Made by a program: the position numbers and the translations under genes. Positions 19,171 through 27,255 of a stretch of DNA of 64,000 bases are shown piece after piece. The first letter of the stretch is position 1. Every line of letters starts with the position of its first letter. This stretch comes from JAHQVI01 sp963727575 (GTDB taxonomy: Bacteria; Pseudomonadota; Alphaproteobacteria; Rhizobiales; Rhodomicrobiaceae). The notes under the pieces were generated by a model. That model was not told the origin of the DNA and did no database searches. It saw nothing but the letters and a program-made list of their open reading frames with translations. Where the stretch lies: contig CAVSIA010000012.1 in NCBI GenBank assembly GCA_963727575.1, positions 124,001 through 188,000 of the forward strand, given 5' to 3'.

Positions 19171-20080
19171 CCTGCCCGACTTGTTTCCCGGCTTCGAGGC
19201 GCGCCGGTTCACGACGCGCGGCGCCGAGATCTTCGCCCGCATCGGCGGCGACGGCCCGGCTCTGGTCCGGCTCCACGGCTATCCGGAAAGCCATGTGATG
19301 TGGCACCGCGTGGCTCCGCTGCTCGCCGACCGCTTCACCCTGGTCATTCCCGATCTGCGCGGCTATGGCGACAGCTCGATCCCGGAGACCGATCCGGAGC
19401 ATTTCAGCTACTCCAAACGCGCCATGGCCCAGGACGTGATCGACATCGCCGAACAGCTCGGCCATGCGACCTTCCTGCTGTGCGGCCACGACCGGGGCGG
19501 ACGCGTCGCCTACCGTCTTGCCCTCGACCATCCCGGCCGGATCGAAAAGCTGGCCGTGCTCGACATCGTGCCGACCTACGACATGTGGCATCGCCTGACG
19601 CCCGACCTTGCCATCAAGATTTTCCACTGGCCGTTCCTCGCCCAGCCGGCGCCGTGGCCGGAGCAGATGATCGGCCACGCGCCGATCGAATGGCTCGAAC
19701 ACAAGCTGGCGCTCTGGGGCGGATCGGGCGACCTTTCGGTGTTCGCCCCCGGCGCACTGGAGCATTACCGCAGCTTCTTCAGCAACCCCGCGCGCGTCCA
19801 CGCCACCTGCGAGGACTACCGGGCCGGCGCCACCTACGATCTCGATGCGGACACGGTCGACCGCGCGGCGGGCCGGCGCATCGCCTGCCCGACGGGCGTG
19901 TTCTGGGGCGAGAAAGGCATTCCGAGCAAGACCGCCGGCCCTCTCGACATCTGGCGGGAATGGTGCGTCGACGTCACCGGCGCGGCGGTGAATTCCGGCC
20001 ATTTCCTGCCCGAGGAAAACCCGGACGAGACCGCGCGCCTGCTCATCGACTTCTTCACCGCCCGGAGCGGCAATGGCTAA
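19163..20080 (+). CDS. Alpha/beta hydrolase, fluoroacetate dehalogenase-like
   Basis: Alpha/beta hydrolase of 305 residues. The residues that define fluoroacetate dehalogenase are all seen here at the numbering I recall for the Rhodopseudomonas palustris enzyme: nucleophile Asp110 with Arg111 and Arg114 in HDRGGR, Asp134 in VLDIVP, halide-pocket His155 and Trp156 in FHWPFLAQPAPWPE, Tyr219 in CEDYRAGA, and catalytic His280 in NSGHFLPEE. This supports hydrolysis of a short 2-haloacid, possibly fluoroacetate (EC 3.8.1.3); the natural substrate is inferred only. The ATG overlaps the purD end by eight bases and the stop overlaps the patatin gene by eight bases, so the three are probably co-translated, although the pathways seem unrelated. 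Confidence 0.82.
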   Translation: MPDLPDLFPGFEARRFTTRGAEIFARIGGDGPALVRLHGYPESHVMWHRVAPLLADRFTLVIPDLRGYGDSSIPETDPEHFSYSKRAMAQDVIDIAEQLGHATFLLCGHDRGGRVAYRLALDHPGRIEKLAVLDIVPTYDMWHRLTPDLAIKIFHWPFLAQPAPWPEQMIGHAPIEWLEHKLALWGGSGDLSVFAPGALEHYRSFFSNPARVHATCEDYRAGATYDLDADTVDRAAGRRIACPTGVFWGEKGIPSKTAGPLDIWREWCVDVTGAAVNSGHFLPEENPDETARLLIDFFTARSGNG

Positions 20081-20957
20081 GCCGAGGTCGCCGCGAAAGA
20101 CGGTCGCGCTCGCGCCGGTGGCGCCGGCTCCGCGATTCGGGATCGCGCTTGGCGGCGGCGGTGCGCGTGGCTTTGCCCATGTGCCGATGCTCGAAGCGTT
20201 GGACGAGCTCGGCATCGCGCCTAGCGTCGTCGCCGGCACCAGCATCGGCTCGCTGATCGGCGCGGCCTATGCATCGGGGATGAGCGGCGGCGCCATCCGA
20301 AGCTATTGCGAGGAGCTGTTCCACCGGCGCACGGAGATCCTGAAGCGGCTGTTCTCGCATTGGAACGGCGGGCTCGCCGCCTTCCGCGTCGCCAATAACG
20401 GCTCACCGTTTTCCGGCGAGAACATCCTCAAGGCGCTGCTGCCGGAGACGCTGCCGGCCACCTTCGAGGAGCTGAAAATCCCGCTGCTCGCGGTGACCAC
20501 CGATTTCTACGCGCAGTGCCAGCATGTGGTCGATCACGGCCCGCTGGTGCCCGCAATCGCCGCCAGTTCGGCCCTGCCCGGCGTCCTGCGTCCGATCGAG
20601 CTGGATGGGCGCATCCTGGTCGATGGCGGCTTTTCCAATCCCGTGCCCTTCGACCTGCTGGCCGACCGGGCGGACATCCTCGCCGCAATCGACGTGAGCG
20701 CCGGACCGCAGCAGAGCCGCGGCCAGATTCCGACGCTGATCGAGGCGATCATCGGCTCGAACCAGATCACGCTGCGCTCGGTGCTGCGCGAAAAGCTGAA
20801 GGCGTCGGCGCCGGACATCATGATCCGCCCGGAGATCGGCCATTTCCGCGTGTTGGATTTCTACAAGATCGACGAGATCTTCGCCGCCGCCGAACCGGCC
20901 AAGGACGCGTTCAAACGGGCTTGCGAGAAGGCGATCACACAGCGCAAGAGGGGCTGA
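20073..20957 (+). CDS. Patatin-like phospholipase
   Basis: Serine hydrolase of the patatin family (294 residues), acting on acyl esters of lipids. The oxyanion motif GGGGARGFAHV (about residues 28-38), nucleophile motif GTSIGSLIGAAYASG (about 49-63) and catalytic-dyad DGGFSNPVPFDLL are all present. It lacks a signal peptide, has an N-terminal proline/arginine-rich extension, and ends with a basic tail (ITQRKRG). It belongs to the purD-hydrolase-patatin overlapping unit and converges on the TAXI-partner gene 28 bases downstream. Confidence 0.87.
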   Translation: MAKPRSPRKTVALAPVAPAPRFGIALGGGGARGFAHVPMLEALDELGIAPSVVAGTSIGSLIGAAYASGMSGGAIRSYCEELFHRRTEILKRLFSHWNGGLAAFRVANNGSPFSGENILKALLPETLPATFEELKIPLLAVTTDFYAQCQHVVDHGPLVPAIAASSALPGVLRPIELDGRILVDGGFSNPVPFDLLADRADILAAIDVSAGPQQSRGQIPTLIEAIIGSNQITLRSVLREKLKASAPDIMIRPEIGHFRVLDFYKIDEIFAAAEPAKDAFKRACEKAITQRKRG

Positions 20958-20985
20958 CCCCTTCGCCCGGCGTCTCGATGGAGGA

Positions 20986-21876
20986 TCATCGCTGGTCGAG
21001 CGCGCTCAACCGCCCTTGCGCATCGGAACTGCCCAGCTCGATCGCCTTTCGGTACCATTTCCGCGCCCGCTCCAGGTTCGGCGGCAGGCTCTGCGAAGCA
21101 AACCGATTGAGAAATTGCGGATCGAAGGTCTGCCCCATCGCAAACGCGGCTTTGGCGCTTCCCTTGAGCGCCAGCGACTCATAGACGAGGCGCGCGGCGG
21201 AGATGTCCGACTTGTCCAACAAGCTGCGCGCCCGCTCGATGCCGGCGGCCTCTTCGGCCTCATCAACGCGTCGCGGCTGCGGAGCCGTGGGCTGCACGCT
21301 GCCTGTCGGCCCCTCGCCGGTCTCGCGACGTGCGTTGGTCGGGGCGGCATTCAGCGCCGGTGCCGGCTGATCCTGGATTTTGATGGACAGGATCTGCTGT
21401 TCGGGAGCCGCGCCATCGCTCTTTACAAGGAGGAGTTGCAGCATCAGGCCGCCGACGAACTGTGGAGGCGGCATCAGCCTCAGATTTTCCAGATCCGTCA
21501 GCGATACCAGCCATGCGCCCTTCGTTCGAAACCCTGCCGACATTTGGAAATCGCCAGGCAACCCTTTGATCATCAGGAATTTGTAGTCGTCCCGGTTTTT
21601 ATCCGAGAACTGAATGTTCAAGGGGATCGCGGTCGCAGGCGCGGTGACGACGTCCTCGACAAAGAAGGAGCGGCCCTGAAGCTCGACCAAGTACAATAAG
21701 CCATGCCCGCCTTTGGATGCTCCGCGTCCATGCTCGGCGACGAAAGCCTGCTGGGGGCCGGCAAACGAAACGCTTGAGGCTCCGATAGAGGCAGCCAGTC
21801 CGCAGGCCGCTCCCGCAACACGCAGGCCGAATGACACAATCCTATGTGTGCGGCCGAACGTTATCTGGGCGTTCAT
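20986..21876 (-). CDS. Exported hypothetical protein with a Sel1/TPR-like C-terminus, partner of a TAXI binding protein
   Basis: A 296-residue protein starting MNAQITFGRTHRIVSFGL with a probable signal peptide (cleavage near SSVSFA). The middle is a beta-rich domain without a recognised family (MIKGLPGDFQMSAGFRTKGAWLVSL), followed by a proline/alanine linker and a C-terminal repeat resembling Sel1 (ARLVYESLALKGSAKAAFAMG, then ERARKWYRKAIELGSSDAQGRL). I prefer the ATG at 21876 over a TTG at 21939. It is the second gene of a two-gene unit after the TAXI protein, with 68 bases between them, and is presumably periplasmic. Confidence 0.65.
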   Translation of the reverse strand: MNAQITFGRTHRIVSFGLRVAGAACGLAASIGASSVSFAGPQQAFVAEHGRGASKGGHGLLYLVELQGRSFFVEDVVTAPATAIPLNIQFSDKNRDDYKFLMIKGLPGDFQMSAGFRTKGAWLVSLTDLENLRLMPPPQFVGGLMLQLLLVKSDGAAPEQQILSIKIQDQPAPALNAAPTNARRETGEGPTGSVQPTAPQPRRVDEAEEAAGIERARSLLDKSDISAARLVYESLALKGSAKAAFAMGQTFDPQFLNRFASQSLPPNLERARKWYRKAIELGSSDAQGRLSALDQR

Positions 21877-21944
21877 GACAGATAACCTTGGTGATTGCGT
21901 TTTCTGTTCGCGTGGTTTCGGTAACCGGGCCGAATTCAACTCAG

Positions 21945-23159
21945 TTACCGTCCGCCTCCCTTGTTATTCGTTCGCCACCATTTGGCGAAATCCTCAAGCA
22001 GAGCTTGCTTCTGTTCGGGAGTCAGTGATTTTTGCCCCGCCGATCCCAGCCGCTCCGACAGATACTGCTCGAATGCGGATTTTACGTCGTCCGCTGTCGG
22101 CGTTATCGAGGCCGTCTGCTCGTGGGCGTGCGCATCGATCCACTCCTGAGCAGCCTTGAACCGGGTCCATCCCGGCACTTCCGCTCCGATGTTGACCTCT
22201 TCCCATTTCGGATGGCGGGCCGGATCGCGAAACTTGCCGATATTGTCGAACAGCTTGTTCACGAACCTGGCGATCGTCTGATACCGCTCGGTCTTTTCGG
22301 GGAAATTGAAGGTCGCCAATATCGTCGCATTGGCGATCGTCTCGACGCTTTCCCCTTCGGCCAGGATCTTGGGATAATATTCGTGCCGCAAACGGGCGGG
22401 CAGATAGTCTTTCAAGAGCTTTTTGAAACAGCCGGGGGGCAATGTGTCCTCGGTAAGCGGAAGAAAATGCCCATGCTCCGAGGTGAAGGCAGAGAACGCA
22501 TAATGCGGCGCGCCCGAGATACGGCCGACAGCGTCAATCTCGCCGTTGATCAGTTTCTGCGCTCCGAGATCCTGGTCCATGTACAGTTTCTCGTCCTCGA
22601 TCCCGCATGCACTGAAGACTTTTTGCAAAGCCTGGTCGCTGGAGCTTAACTCCTTCCAGTGGCTAACTTTCTTGCCGCGCAGATCTTCAAGCTTGTTGAT
22701 GCCGGGACGGACGAAGATGTGAAGCTCGGAATTGGAGAGCTTGAGAATATACCGTAAGCGGTCCTCGATATGTCCGTAGAGTTGTGGATTTTTTGCCTTG
22801 AAGGTGTCGACGACATCCCGCTCGACGAGACCAAGATCGATCCCTTGCAGAAACAGAATATCGAGGAAATTCTGCCCGCCGCCGCGCCCCAGGATCGGAA
22901 GGATGCGAAGTCCGCCGTTCCCGTTCGTATCGTCGAGAACGTTCTGCATGTCTTCCGCGAACCGCGTATAGGCGGTCACGGCCTGCGAGCCCATGATGGT
23001 GATCGTGTTTCTGTTCTGCTCTTGGCGCTGCTGCTCGTAGAGGGACTTCGGGATTGTCTCCTGAGCGCCGGCGGCCTGTGCGAAGCAAAAAGGCAAGACG
23101 CAGGCAAAGGCAAAAAAGCACCCTGGAAATCTTTCTCGACACGTATCCCCCCAACCCAC
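21945..23159 (-). CDS. TAXI-family TRAP transporter solute-binding protein (orphan)
   Basis: Periplasmic binding protein of the TAXI type, 404 residues. A signal peptide (CFFAFACVLPFCFAQAAGA) is followed by ITIMGSQAVTAYTRFAED, GGGQNFLDILFLQGIDLGLVERDVV and later FNFPEKTERYQTIARFVNKL, which match the TAXI fold. An unusual C-terminal helical extension of about 80 residues (from WTRFKAAQEWIDAHAHE) is present. No DctQ/DctM membrane subunits lie in the window, so the protein is an orphan; it may act as a sensor subunit or serve a distant permease. It is followed by the Sel1-like exported protein. A promoter should lie in 23160-23400, a 241-base gap with no other gene. Confidence 0.75.
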   Translation of the reverse strand: MGWGDTCRERFPGCFFAFACVLPFCFAQAAGAQETIPKSLYEQQRQEQNRNTITIMGSQAVTAYTRFAEDMQNVLDDTNGNGGLRILPILGRGGGQNFLDILFLQGIDLGLVERDVVDTFKAKNPQLYGHIEDRLRYILKLSNSELHIFVRPGINKLEDLRGKKVSHWKELSSSDQALQKVFSACGIEDEKLYMDQDLGAQKLINGEIDAVGRISGAPHYAFSAFTSEHGHFLPLTEDTLPPGCFKKLLKDYLPARLRHEYYPKILAEGESVETIANATILATFNFPEKTERYQTIARFVNKLFDNIGKFRDPARHPKWEEVNIGAEVPGWTRFKAAQEWIDAHAHEQTASITPTADDVKSAFEQYLSERLGSAGQKSLTPEQKQALLEDFAKWWRTNNKGGGR

Positions 23160-23400
23160 GACGAGCCTTTTTGCAGGCCAGTCCTTTATACTGAATAAAG
23201 AATTAATGGGCTGATATGAGGCGGGCTGTCAACAGCGGCTTATCGACTTGAACCCAACTTGTTCCCACTGGTCGGGTAAATCGGGCCGGCCGGCGTTCCT
23301 GTTTTCAGGCTTGAGCGGGCAATCGATCGGGAGCGGCGGCCGGAGCCGTATGGACTTGGGCACTCTTCGTGGTTCCGCGCCCGGTGATGCCGGCGCCAAC

Positions 23401-23850
23401 CTACCGCCGGGCCTGAAAAAAACCGCGCAGCATCTCGGCAGCCTCCGTCTCCGCGATCCCGCCATAGACCTCCGGCGCATGATGGCAGGTCGGCTGTGCG
23501 AAGAAGCGCACGCCGTGCTCCACGGCGCCGGCCTTCGGGTCGGGCGCGGCGAAATACAGCCTGCCGATCCTGGCGAAGGAGATGGCGGCGGCGCACATGG
23601 TGCAGGGTTCGAGCGTGACGTAAAGATGGCAGCCGATCAGCCGCTCGCTGCCGAGCGCCCTGGCTGCGGCGCGCAGGACGAGGATCTCCGCATGGGCGGT
23701 CGGGTCACGGTCGGCAATCGTCCGATTGCCGTCACGGGCGAGGACGTCACCCTCGGGTCCGATAAGGACCGCCCCGACAGGAACCTCGCCGCGCTCTGCA
23801 GCGGCCCGTGCCTCTTCAAGCGCCAGGGCCATGAACGAGGTTCCGGTCAT
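23401..23850 (-). CDS. tadA: tRNA adenosine(34) deaminase TadA / CMP-dCMP-type nucleoside deaminase
   Basis: Zinc deaminase that converts A34 to inosine in tRNA-Arg(ACG). The zinc and proton-shuttle motifs are DPTAHAEI and LEPCTMCAAAI, and VPVGAVLIGPEGDVLARDGN is typical of TadA. The frame is intact at 149 residues with ATG at 23850 (MTGTSFMALALEEAR); an upstream start at 23868 is possible. Position next to rluB and rsmD fits an RNA-modification neighbourhood. Confidence 0.88.
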   Translation of the reverse strand: MTGTSFMALALEEARAAAERGEVPVGAVLIGPEGDVLARDGNRTIADRDPTAHAEILVLRAAARALGSERLIGCHLYVTLEPCTMCAAAISFARIGRLYFAAPDPKAGAVEHGVRFFAQPTCHHAPEVYGGIAETEAAEMLRGFFQARR

Positions 23851-23895
23851 CGGGCAAAGCGGCAGCATGTCTGCCGCATGACTGCGAAGCCGCGA

Positions 23896-24990
23896 TTACG
23901 CGGCCTCGCCTCCTTCTTCGACGTCCGCAACCGGGTCCATCTTGGCGCTTGGCGCCGCCGCAGGCTCCGGCGAAACGGTATCCTTGCCCTCGTGGACGCG
24001 CGTAAGCGGCTCAATCTTGTCGCCGACTTCAAGCCCGTCACGCATCTCGATCGACTTGAACTCAACGCGCGCCTCCTCGCGGCGATACTCCAGAAGCTGG
24101 GTCTTCGGCATGAGGAAGGTGCTCGCACGGACTTCGCGGATCTGGTCCATGTTGTCCGTATAAGCGCCGGCACGGAACAGCGTCTCGATCGCCTTGGCGA
24201 CGGAGCGCGTGATGCGCTGGCCCTGATCCTCATTCACGCGCCCTGCCGTCTGGGCATCCTTGACGCGATTGATGAAGCCCGCCGCCATCATAGCGACTTC
24301 GATCTGATAGCGGAAATTATCCTCGGCCGAATATTTGATCCGGTCCCAGACCGCGATGAGCAGCTCGGAAATCTCGTCGATGATCGAGTTGGCGCCAAAG
24401 AAATCGAAGCTCTTGGTGCTGCCCGAGTCGATCGCGCCGACGGAAAGCGAAGGATGACTGCCGCCGCGAAGCGCCGCCATGCCCTCATAGAACTCGTCGA
24501 GCGAGCGCATGACATTGATGATCACATGCGGATCGGTCAGCGAGCGGTCGCGCTCGGCCACCAGCAGGCGCAGACGCTTGATTTCCTGGTCGGTGCCGGT
24601 CGGATCGGCGACGATGAGCTGCTCGCGGTCGGTCTCGCGCAGGAGAAGCTCGCGCAGCTTCGGCATGACGAAGATGACGTTGTAGGCGCCGACATCGACG
24701 TCGGCCATGATCTTGCGCGATACCGCCTGTTCGCCGTCGATCAGGGCGGACCAGAACTGGATGTCGAGCAGCGGAGTGAGACCGAAGAAGGTCATCATCT
24801 CCTTTTCCTCTTCATCGAATTCCTGATAATGGCGCATGAACACGTTATACGCGAGCAGGATCTTCTGAGTCCGGTTGACGCCTTCGGCCTGCTGGCCGTT
24901 GCGGGCAGCCCGCAGGAGTTCCCGGATCTGCGCGGCCTGCAGAGCGTCTTTCAGTGTGTTGACGGCTTTTATTATTCGATCTCGACGCAT
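23896..24990 (-). CDS. Unrecognised cytosolic protein, 364 residues
   Basis: An intact frame with a good ribosome site (GGGGAG six bases before the ATG). The protein is charged and mostly helical, with no signal peptide or membrane segment. Visible stretches include AYNVFMRHYQEFDEEEKEMM, a basic and acidic segment REVRASTFLMPKTQLLEYRR, and an acidic, proline/alanine-rich disordered tail after about residue 325. I cannot assign a family or motif for catalysis. It is divergent from rluB (60 bases between starts) and lies between tadA and rluB, so a link to RNA or ribosome metabolism is possible but unsupported. Confidence 0.75.
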   Translation of the reverse strand: MRRDRIIKAVNTLKDALQAAQIRELLRAARNGQQAEGVNRTQKILLAYNVFMRHYQEFDEEEKEMMTFFGLTPLLDIQFWSALIDGEQAVSRKIMADVDVGAYNVIFVMPKLRELLLRETDREQLIVADPTGTDQEIKRLRLLVAERDRSLTDPHVIINVMRSLDEFYEGMAALRGGSHPSLSVGAIDSGSTKSFDFFGANSIIDEISELLIAVWDRIKYSAEDNFRYQIEVAMMAAGFINRVKDAQTAGRVNEDQGQRITRSVAKAIETLFRAGAYTDNMDQIREVRASTFLMPKTQLLEYRREEARVEFKSIEMRDGLEVGDKIEPLTRVHEGKDTVSPEPAAAPSAKMDPVADVEEGGEAA

Positions 24991-25003
24991 CTGATCTCCC
25001 CGT

Positions 25004-25032
25004 TTGTCAAGAATCAGTTCCGTAATTATAGC
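25004..25032 (+). promoter_or_regulatory. Probable sigma-70-type promoter for rluB
   Basis: TTGTCA (25004-25009) and TATAGC (25027-25032) are separated by 17 bases and end 18 bases before the rluB ATG, in an AT-richer divergent region. Spacing and position fit a vegetative promoter; the short leader leaves room only for the AGAGG ribosome site. Confidence 0.5.
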
Positions 25033-25050
25033 AAGTCAAAAGAGGCAAAG

Positions 25051-25980
25051 ATGCGATCTAGCCGAGATACTCACATAACTGAAGGCTTGCCAGGAGAGCG
25101 AATCGCTAAACTCATTGCCCGTTCCGGCTTGTGTTCGCGGCGCGACGCGGAACGTCTGATCGCCGAAGGCCGGGTTTCAGTAAACGGCCGCCGCCTCGAC
25201 AGTCCGGCCTTCAATGCGACTGCGGATGACACGATTCTGGTGGACGGCAAAGCTTTAGAGGCCGTCGAGGCCCCGCGGCTGTGGCGCTACTACAAGCCCA
25301 GGGGCCGCGTCACCACCCACCGCGATCCGCAGGGACGTCCCACCGTATTCGATGCGCTACCCGACGATATGCCGCGCGTGATTTCCATCGGCCGGCTCGA
25401 TTTCAACACCGAAGGACTGTTGCTTTTGACCAATGACGGCGCTCTCGCCCGCCATCTCGAGCAACCATCCACAGGCTGGCTGCGGCGTTACCGTGTCCGT
25501 GCGCATGGCAAGGTGGAGCAGAAAGCGCTCGACCAACTCACCGGCGGCATCGAGATCGAGGGCGTGCGCTACGGGCCGATCGAAGCCAAGCTCGACCGCG
25601 TCCAGGGCACCAATAGCTGGCTGACGCTCGGCTTGCGCGAGGGCAAGAACCGCGAAGTGCGCAAGATCATGGAGACGCTCGGCCTTGAGGTGAACCGGCT
25701 GATCCGGATGTCGTTCGGGCCGTTCGCGCTCGGCGAGCTGGAGCCGGGAGCGGTCGCCGAAGTGAAGAAGAAGGTTCTGGCCGACCAGCTCGGCGACAAG
25801 CTCGCCGATGAGCTGGGCCTAAAGGAGAAAAAGCAGCGGCGCACGGCCGATGCCCCTGTCCCGGTGCCCGCCGCCTCGGCGGAGCCGGCCGGCTCGCGCC
25901 CGAAGCGCCGACCTGCGCCGGCAAAGCGGGCCGCACCTGCCGCCAAGCGGCCCCCGCGCGCGCGGCGTCCGGCGAGATGA
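25051..25980 (+). CDS. rluB: 23S rRNA pseudouridine(2605) synthase RluB family
   Basis: Pseudouridine synthase of the RsuA/RluB group, 309 residues. An S4 RNA-binding domain (ERIAKLIARSGLCSRRDAERLIAEGRVSVNG, split by residue 40) is followed by the catalytic GRLDFNTEGLLLLTNDG with the essential Asp, and LREGKNREVRKIMETLGLEVNRLIR. The C-terminal 60 residues are a basic Ala/Pro/Lys/Arg tail typical of alphaproteobacterial RluB. The frame is open far upstream, but the ATG at 25051 has a ribosome site (AAGAGG) and starts close to the S4 domain. The stop overlaps the rsmD ATG. Confidence 0.88.
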   Translation: MRSSRDTHITEGLPGERIAKLIARSGLCSRRDAERLIAEGRVSVNGRRLDSPAFNATADDTILVDGKALEAVEAPRLWRYYKPRGRVTTHRDPQGRPTVFDALPDDMPRVISIGRLDFNTEGLLLLTNDGALARHLEQPSTGWLRRYRVRAHGKVEQKALDQLTGGIEIEGVRYGPIEAKLDRVQGTNSWLTLGLREGKNREVRKIMETLGLEVNRLIRMSFGPFALGELEPGAVAEVKKKVLADQLGDKLADELGLKEKKQRRTADAPVPVPAASAEPAGSRPKRRPAPAKRAAPAAKRPPRARRPAR

Positions 25981-26543
25981 GGATCGTCGCAGGGCGCTTC
26001 AAAGGCACCGCGCTCGCCTCCCCGAAGACCTACGATATCCGGCCGACGGGCGACCGCGTCCGCGAATCCGTGTTCAACATTCTTGCCCACAGCATCGAGG
26101 ACTTCGACCTCGAAGGCGCGCGCGTCCTCGACCTGTTCGCCGGCACCGGCGCACTGGGCATCGAAGCGCTCTCGCGCGGTGCCTGCTATTCGCATTTCGT
26201 CGAGGACAGCGCCGAAGCGCGCGGCCTGATCCGCCGCAATGTCGAAACCGTCGGCGCCACGGGCGTGACCAAGATTTACCGGCGTGACGCGACCAAGCTC
26301 GGCGAAATCGGAACGCTGAGGCCGTTCGGGCTGATCTTCGCCGACCCACCTTATGGCAAGGGTCTGGCCGAAAAAGCCCTCGCCTCCGCTGCCGCGGGCG
26401 GCTGGGTGGTTCCTGGCGCCATCGCCGTGGTCGAGGAGCGTGCCGACGCCGCTTTCGCCCCGCCGAACGGGTTTGCCCTGCTCGACCGGCGGCTCTACGG
26501 CGATACCGCCGTTCATATCCTGCGCTATACTGTGCCGGAATAG
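25977..26543 (+). CDS. rsmD: 16S rRNA (guanine(966)-N(2))-methyltransferase RsmD
   Basis: Rossmann-fold SAM methyltransferase acting on G966 of 16S rRNA. The family start MRIVAGRFKG, the motif RPTGDRVRESVFNIL, the SAM-binding LDLFAGTGALGIEALSRGA and the catalytic DPPYGKGL are present. Intact, 188 residues. Its ATG overlaps the rluB stop (ATGA), so both rRNA-modifying enzymes are coupled. Confidence 0.93.
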   Translation: MRIVAGRFKGTALASPKTYDIRPTGDRVRESVFNILAHSIEDFDLEGARVLDLFAGTGALGIEALSRGACYSHFVEDSAEARGLIRRNVETVGATGVTKIYRRDATKLGEIGTLRPFGLIFADPPYGKGLAEKALASAAAGGWVVPGAIAVVEERADAAFAPPNGFALLDRRLYGDTAVHILRYTVPE

Positions 26544-26621
26544 GCGCGGATTCGAACCAACGCCGCTCCCAGACGTTATCACTCCGCGGTTCTGCTTGGT
26601 GCGTTGAGAAGGAGCGAGGCC

Positions 26622-27122
26622 ATGAGTTACATCAACGATAGTCTTGGAGGGAATGAGCGCGTTCACTACATCGCCCATTTCCATTGGATCAAATACACGC
26701 TCGGCTACGGCATTCTGGTCGTCGCGATCCTTCTCAGCATTCTCAGCTTCGATGGCTCCTATCCGTGGATCGCCCTGGTGCCGATCGGCGTCGGCCTCTT
26801 GATCTTCGTCAGCGTGATGCTGCCGATCTGGACCACCGAAATCGGCGTCACCAATCAGCGCGTCATCTACAAGCAGGGCTTCATGCAGCGCGAGACCAAG
26901 GAAATGCAGCTGCAATCGGTGGAAGAGGTCAGCCTCGACCAGGGTCTCCTCGGCCGCATCCTCGGCTATGGCAAACTGCAAATCCATGGCACCGGCGACG
27001 ACGAGATCTATCTGCCCTCGATCGGCGACCCGGTGGGAATGCGGCGTGCGTTGCAGGAAGCGCTGGGAAATGCGCAGAACGTGCCCGTCACCGGTCCGGT
27101 GGTCGCCCCGCAGGGGGCGTGA
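26622..27122 (+). CDS. PH-domain (bPH2/YdbS-like) membrane protein
   Basis: A 166-residue protein with two membrane helices (about residues 26-48 and 50-72, YGILVVAILLSILSF and WIALVPIGVGLLIFVSVMLPI) followed by a bacterial pleckstrin-homology-like domain: TEIGVTNQRVIYKQGFMQRETKEMQLQSVEEV and GRILGYGKLQIHGTGDDEI. These proteins face the cytosol and their function is generally unknown. The ATG at 26622 follows GAAGGAGC, a strong ribosome site. It stands alone before the MMPL exporter. Confidence 0.82.
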   Translation: MSYINDSLGGNERVHYIAHFHWIKYTLGYGILVVAILLSILSFDGSYPWIALVPIGVGLLIFVSVMLPIWTTEIGVTNQRVIYKQGFMQRETKEMQLQSVEEVSLDQGLLGRILGYGKLQIHGTGDDEIYLPSIGDPVGMRRALQEALGNAQNVPVTGPVVAPQGA

Positions 27123-27255
27123 GGCCACCCCGCCGGGCTGCATTTCCTCCACAAGCGGCACCCGTGCAACGCCGGCGCAATCTTGCCTCCCCCTTGCATA
27201 ATGGCTTAAACATTAGGCACGCTTGTCGCGGCAGGGGAATTGGGGGCGCGCCAGC

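Noticed and set aside
23248..25050. A very long N-terminal extension of rluB, open for 600 codons upstream of its ATG
   Set aside because: The extension is antisense to tadA and the 364-residue gene; the ATG at 25051 has a ribosome site and a promoter.
26546..26620. A tRNA-like T-loop pattern (GGTTCGAATCC on the reverse strand) between rsmD and the PH-domain gene
   Set aside because: No matching acceptor, D or anticodon stem can be formed within about 75 bases; the region is a normal short intergenic gap.
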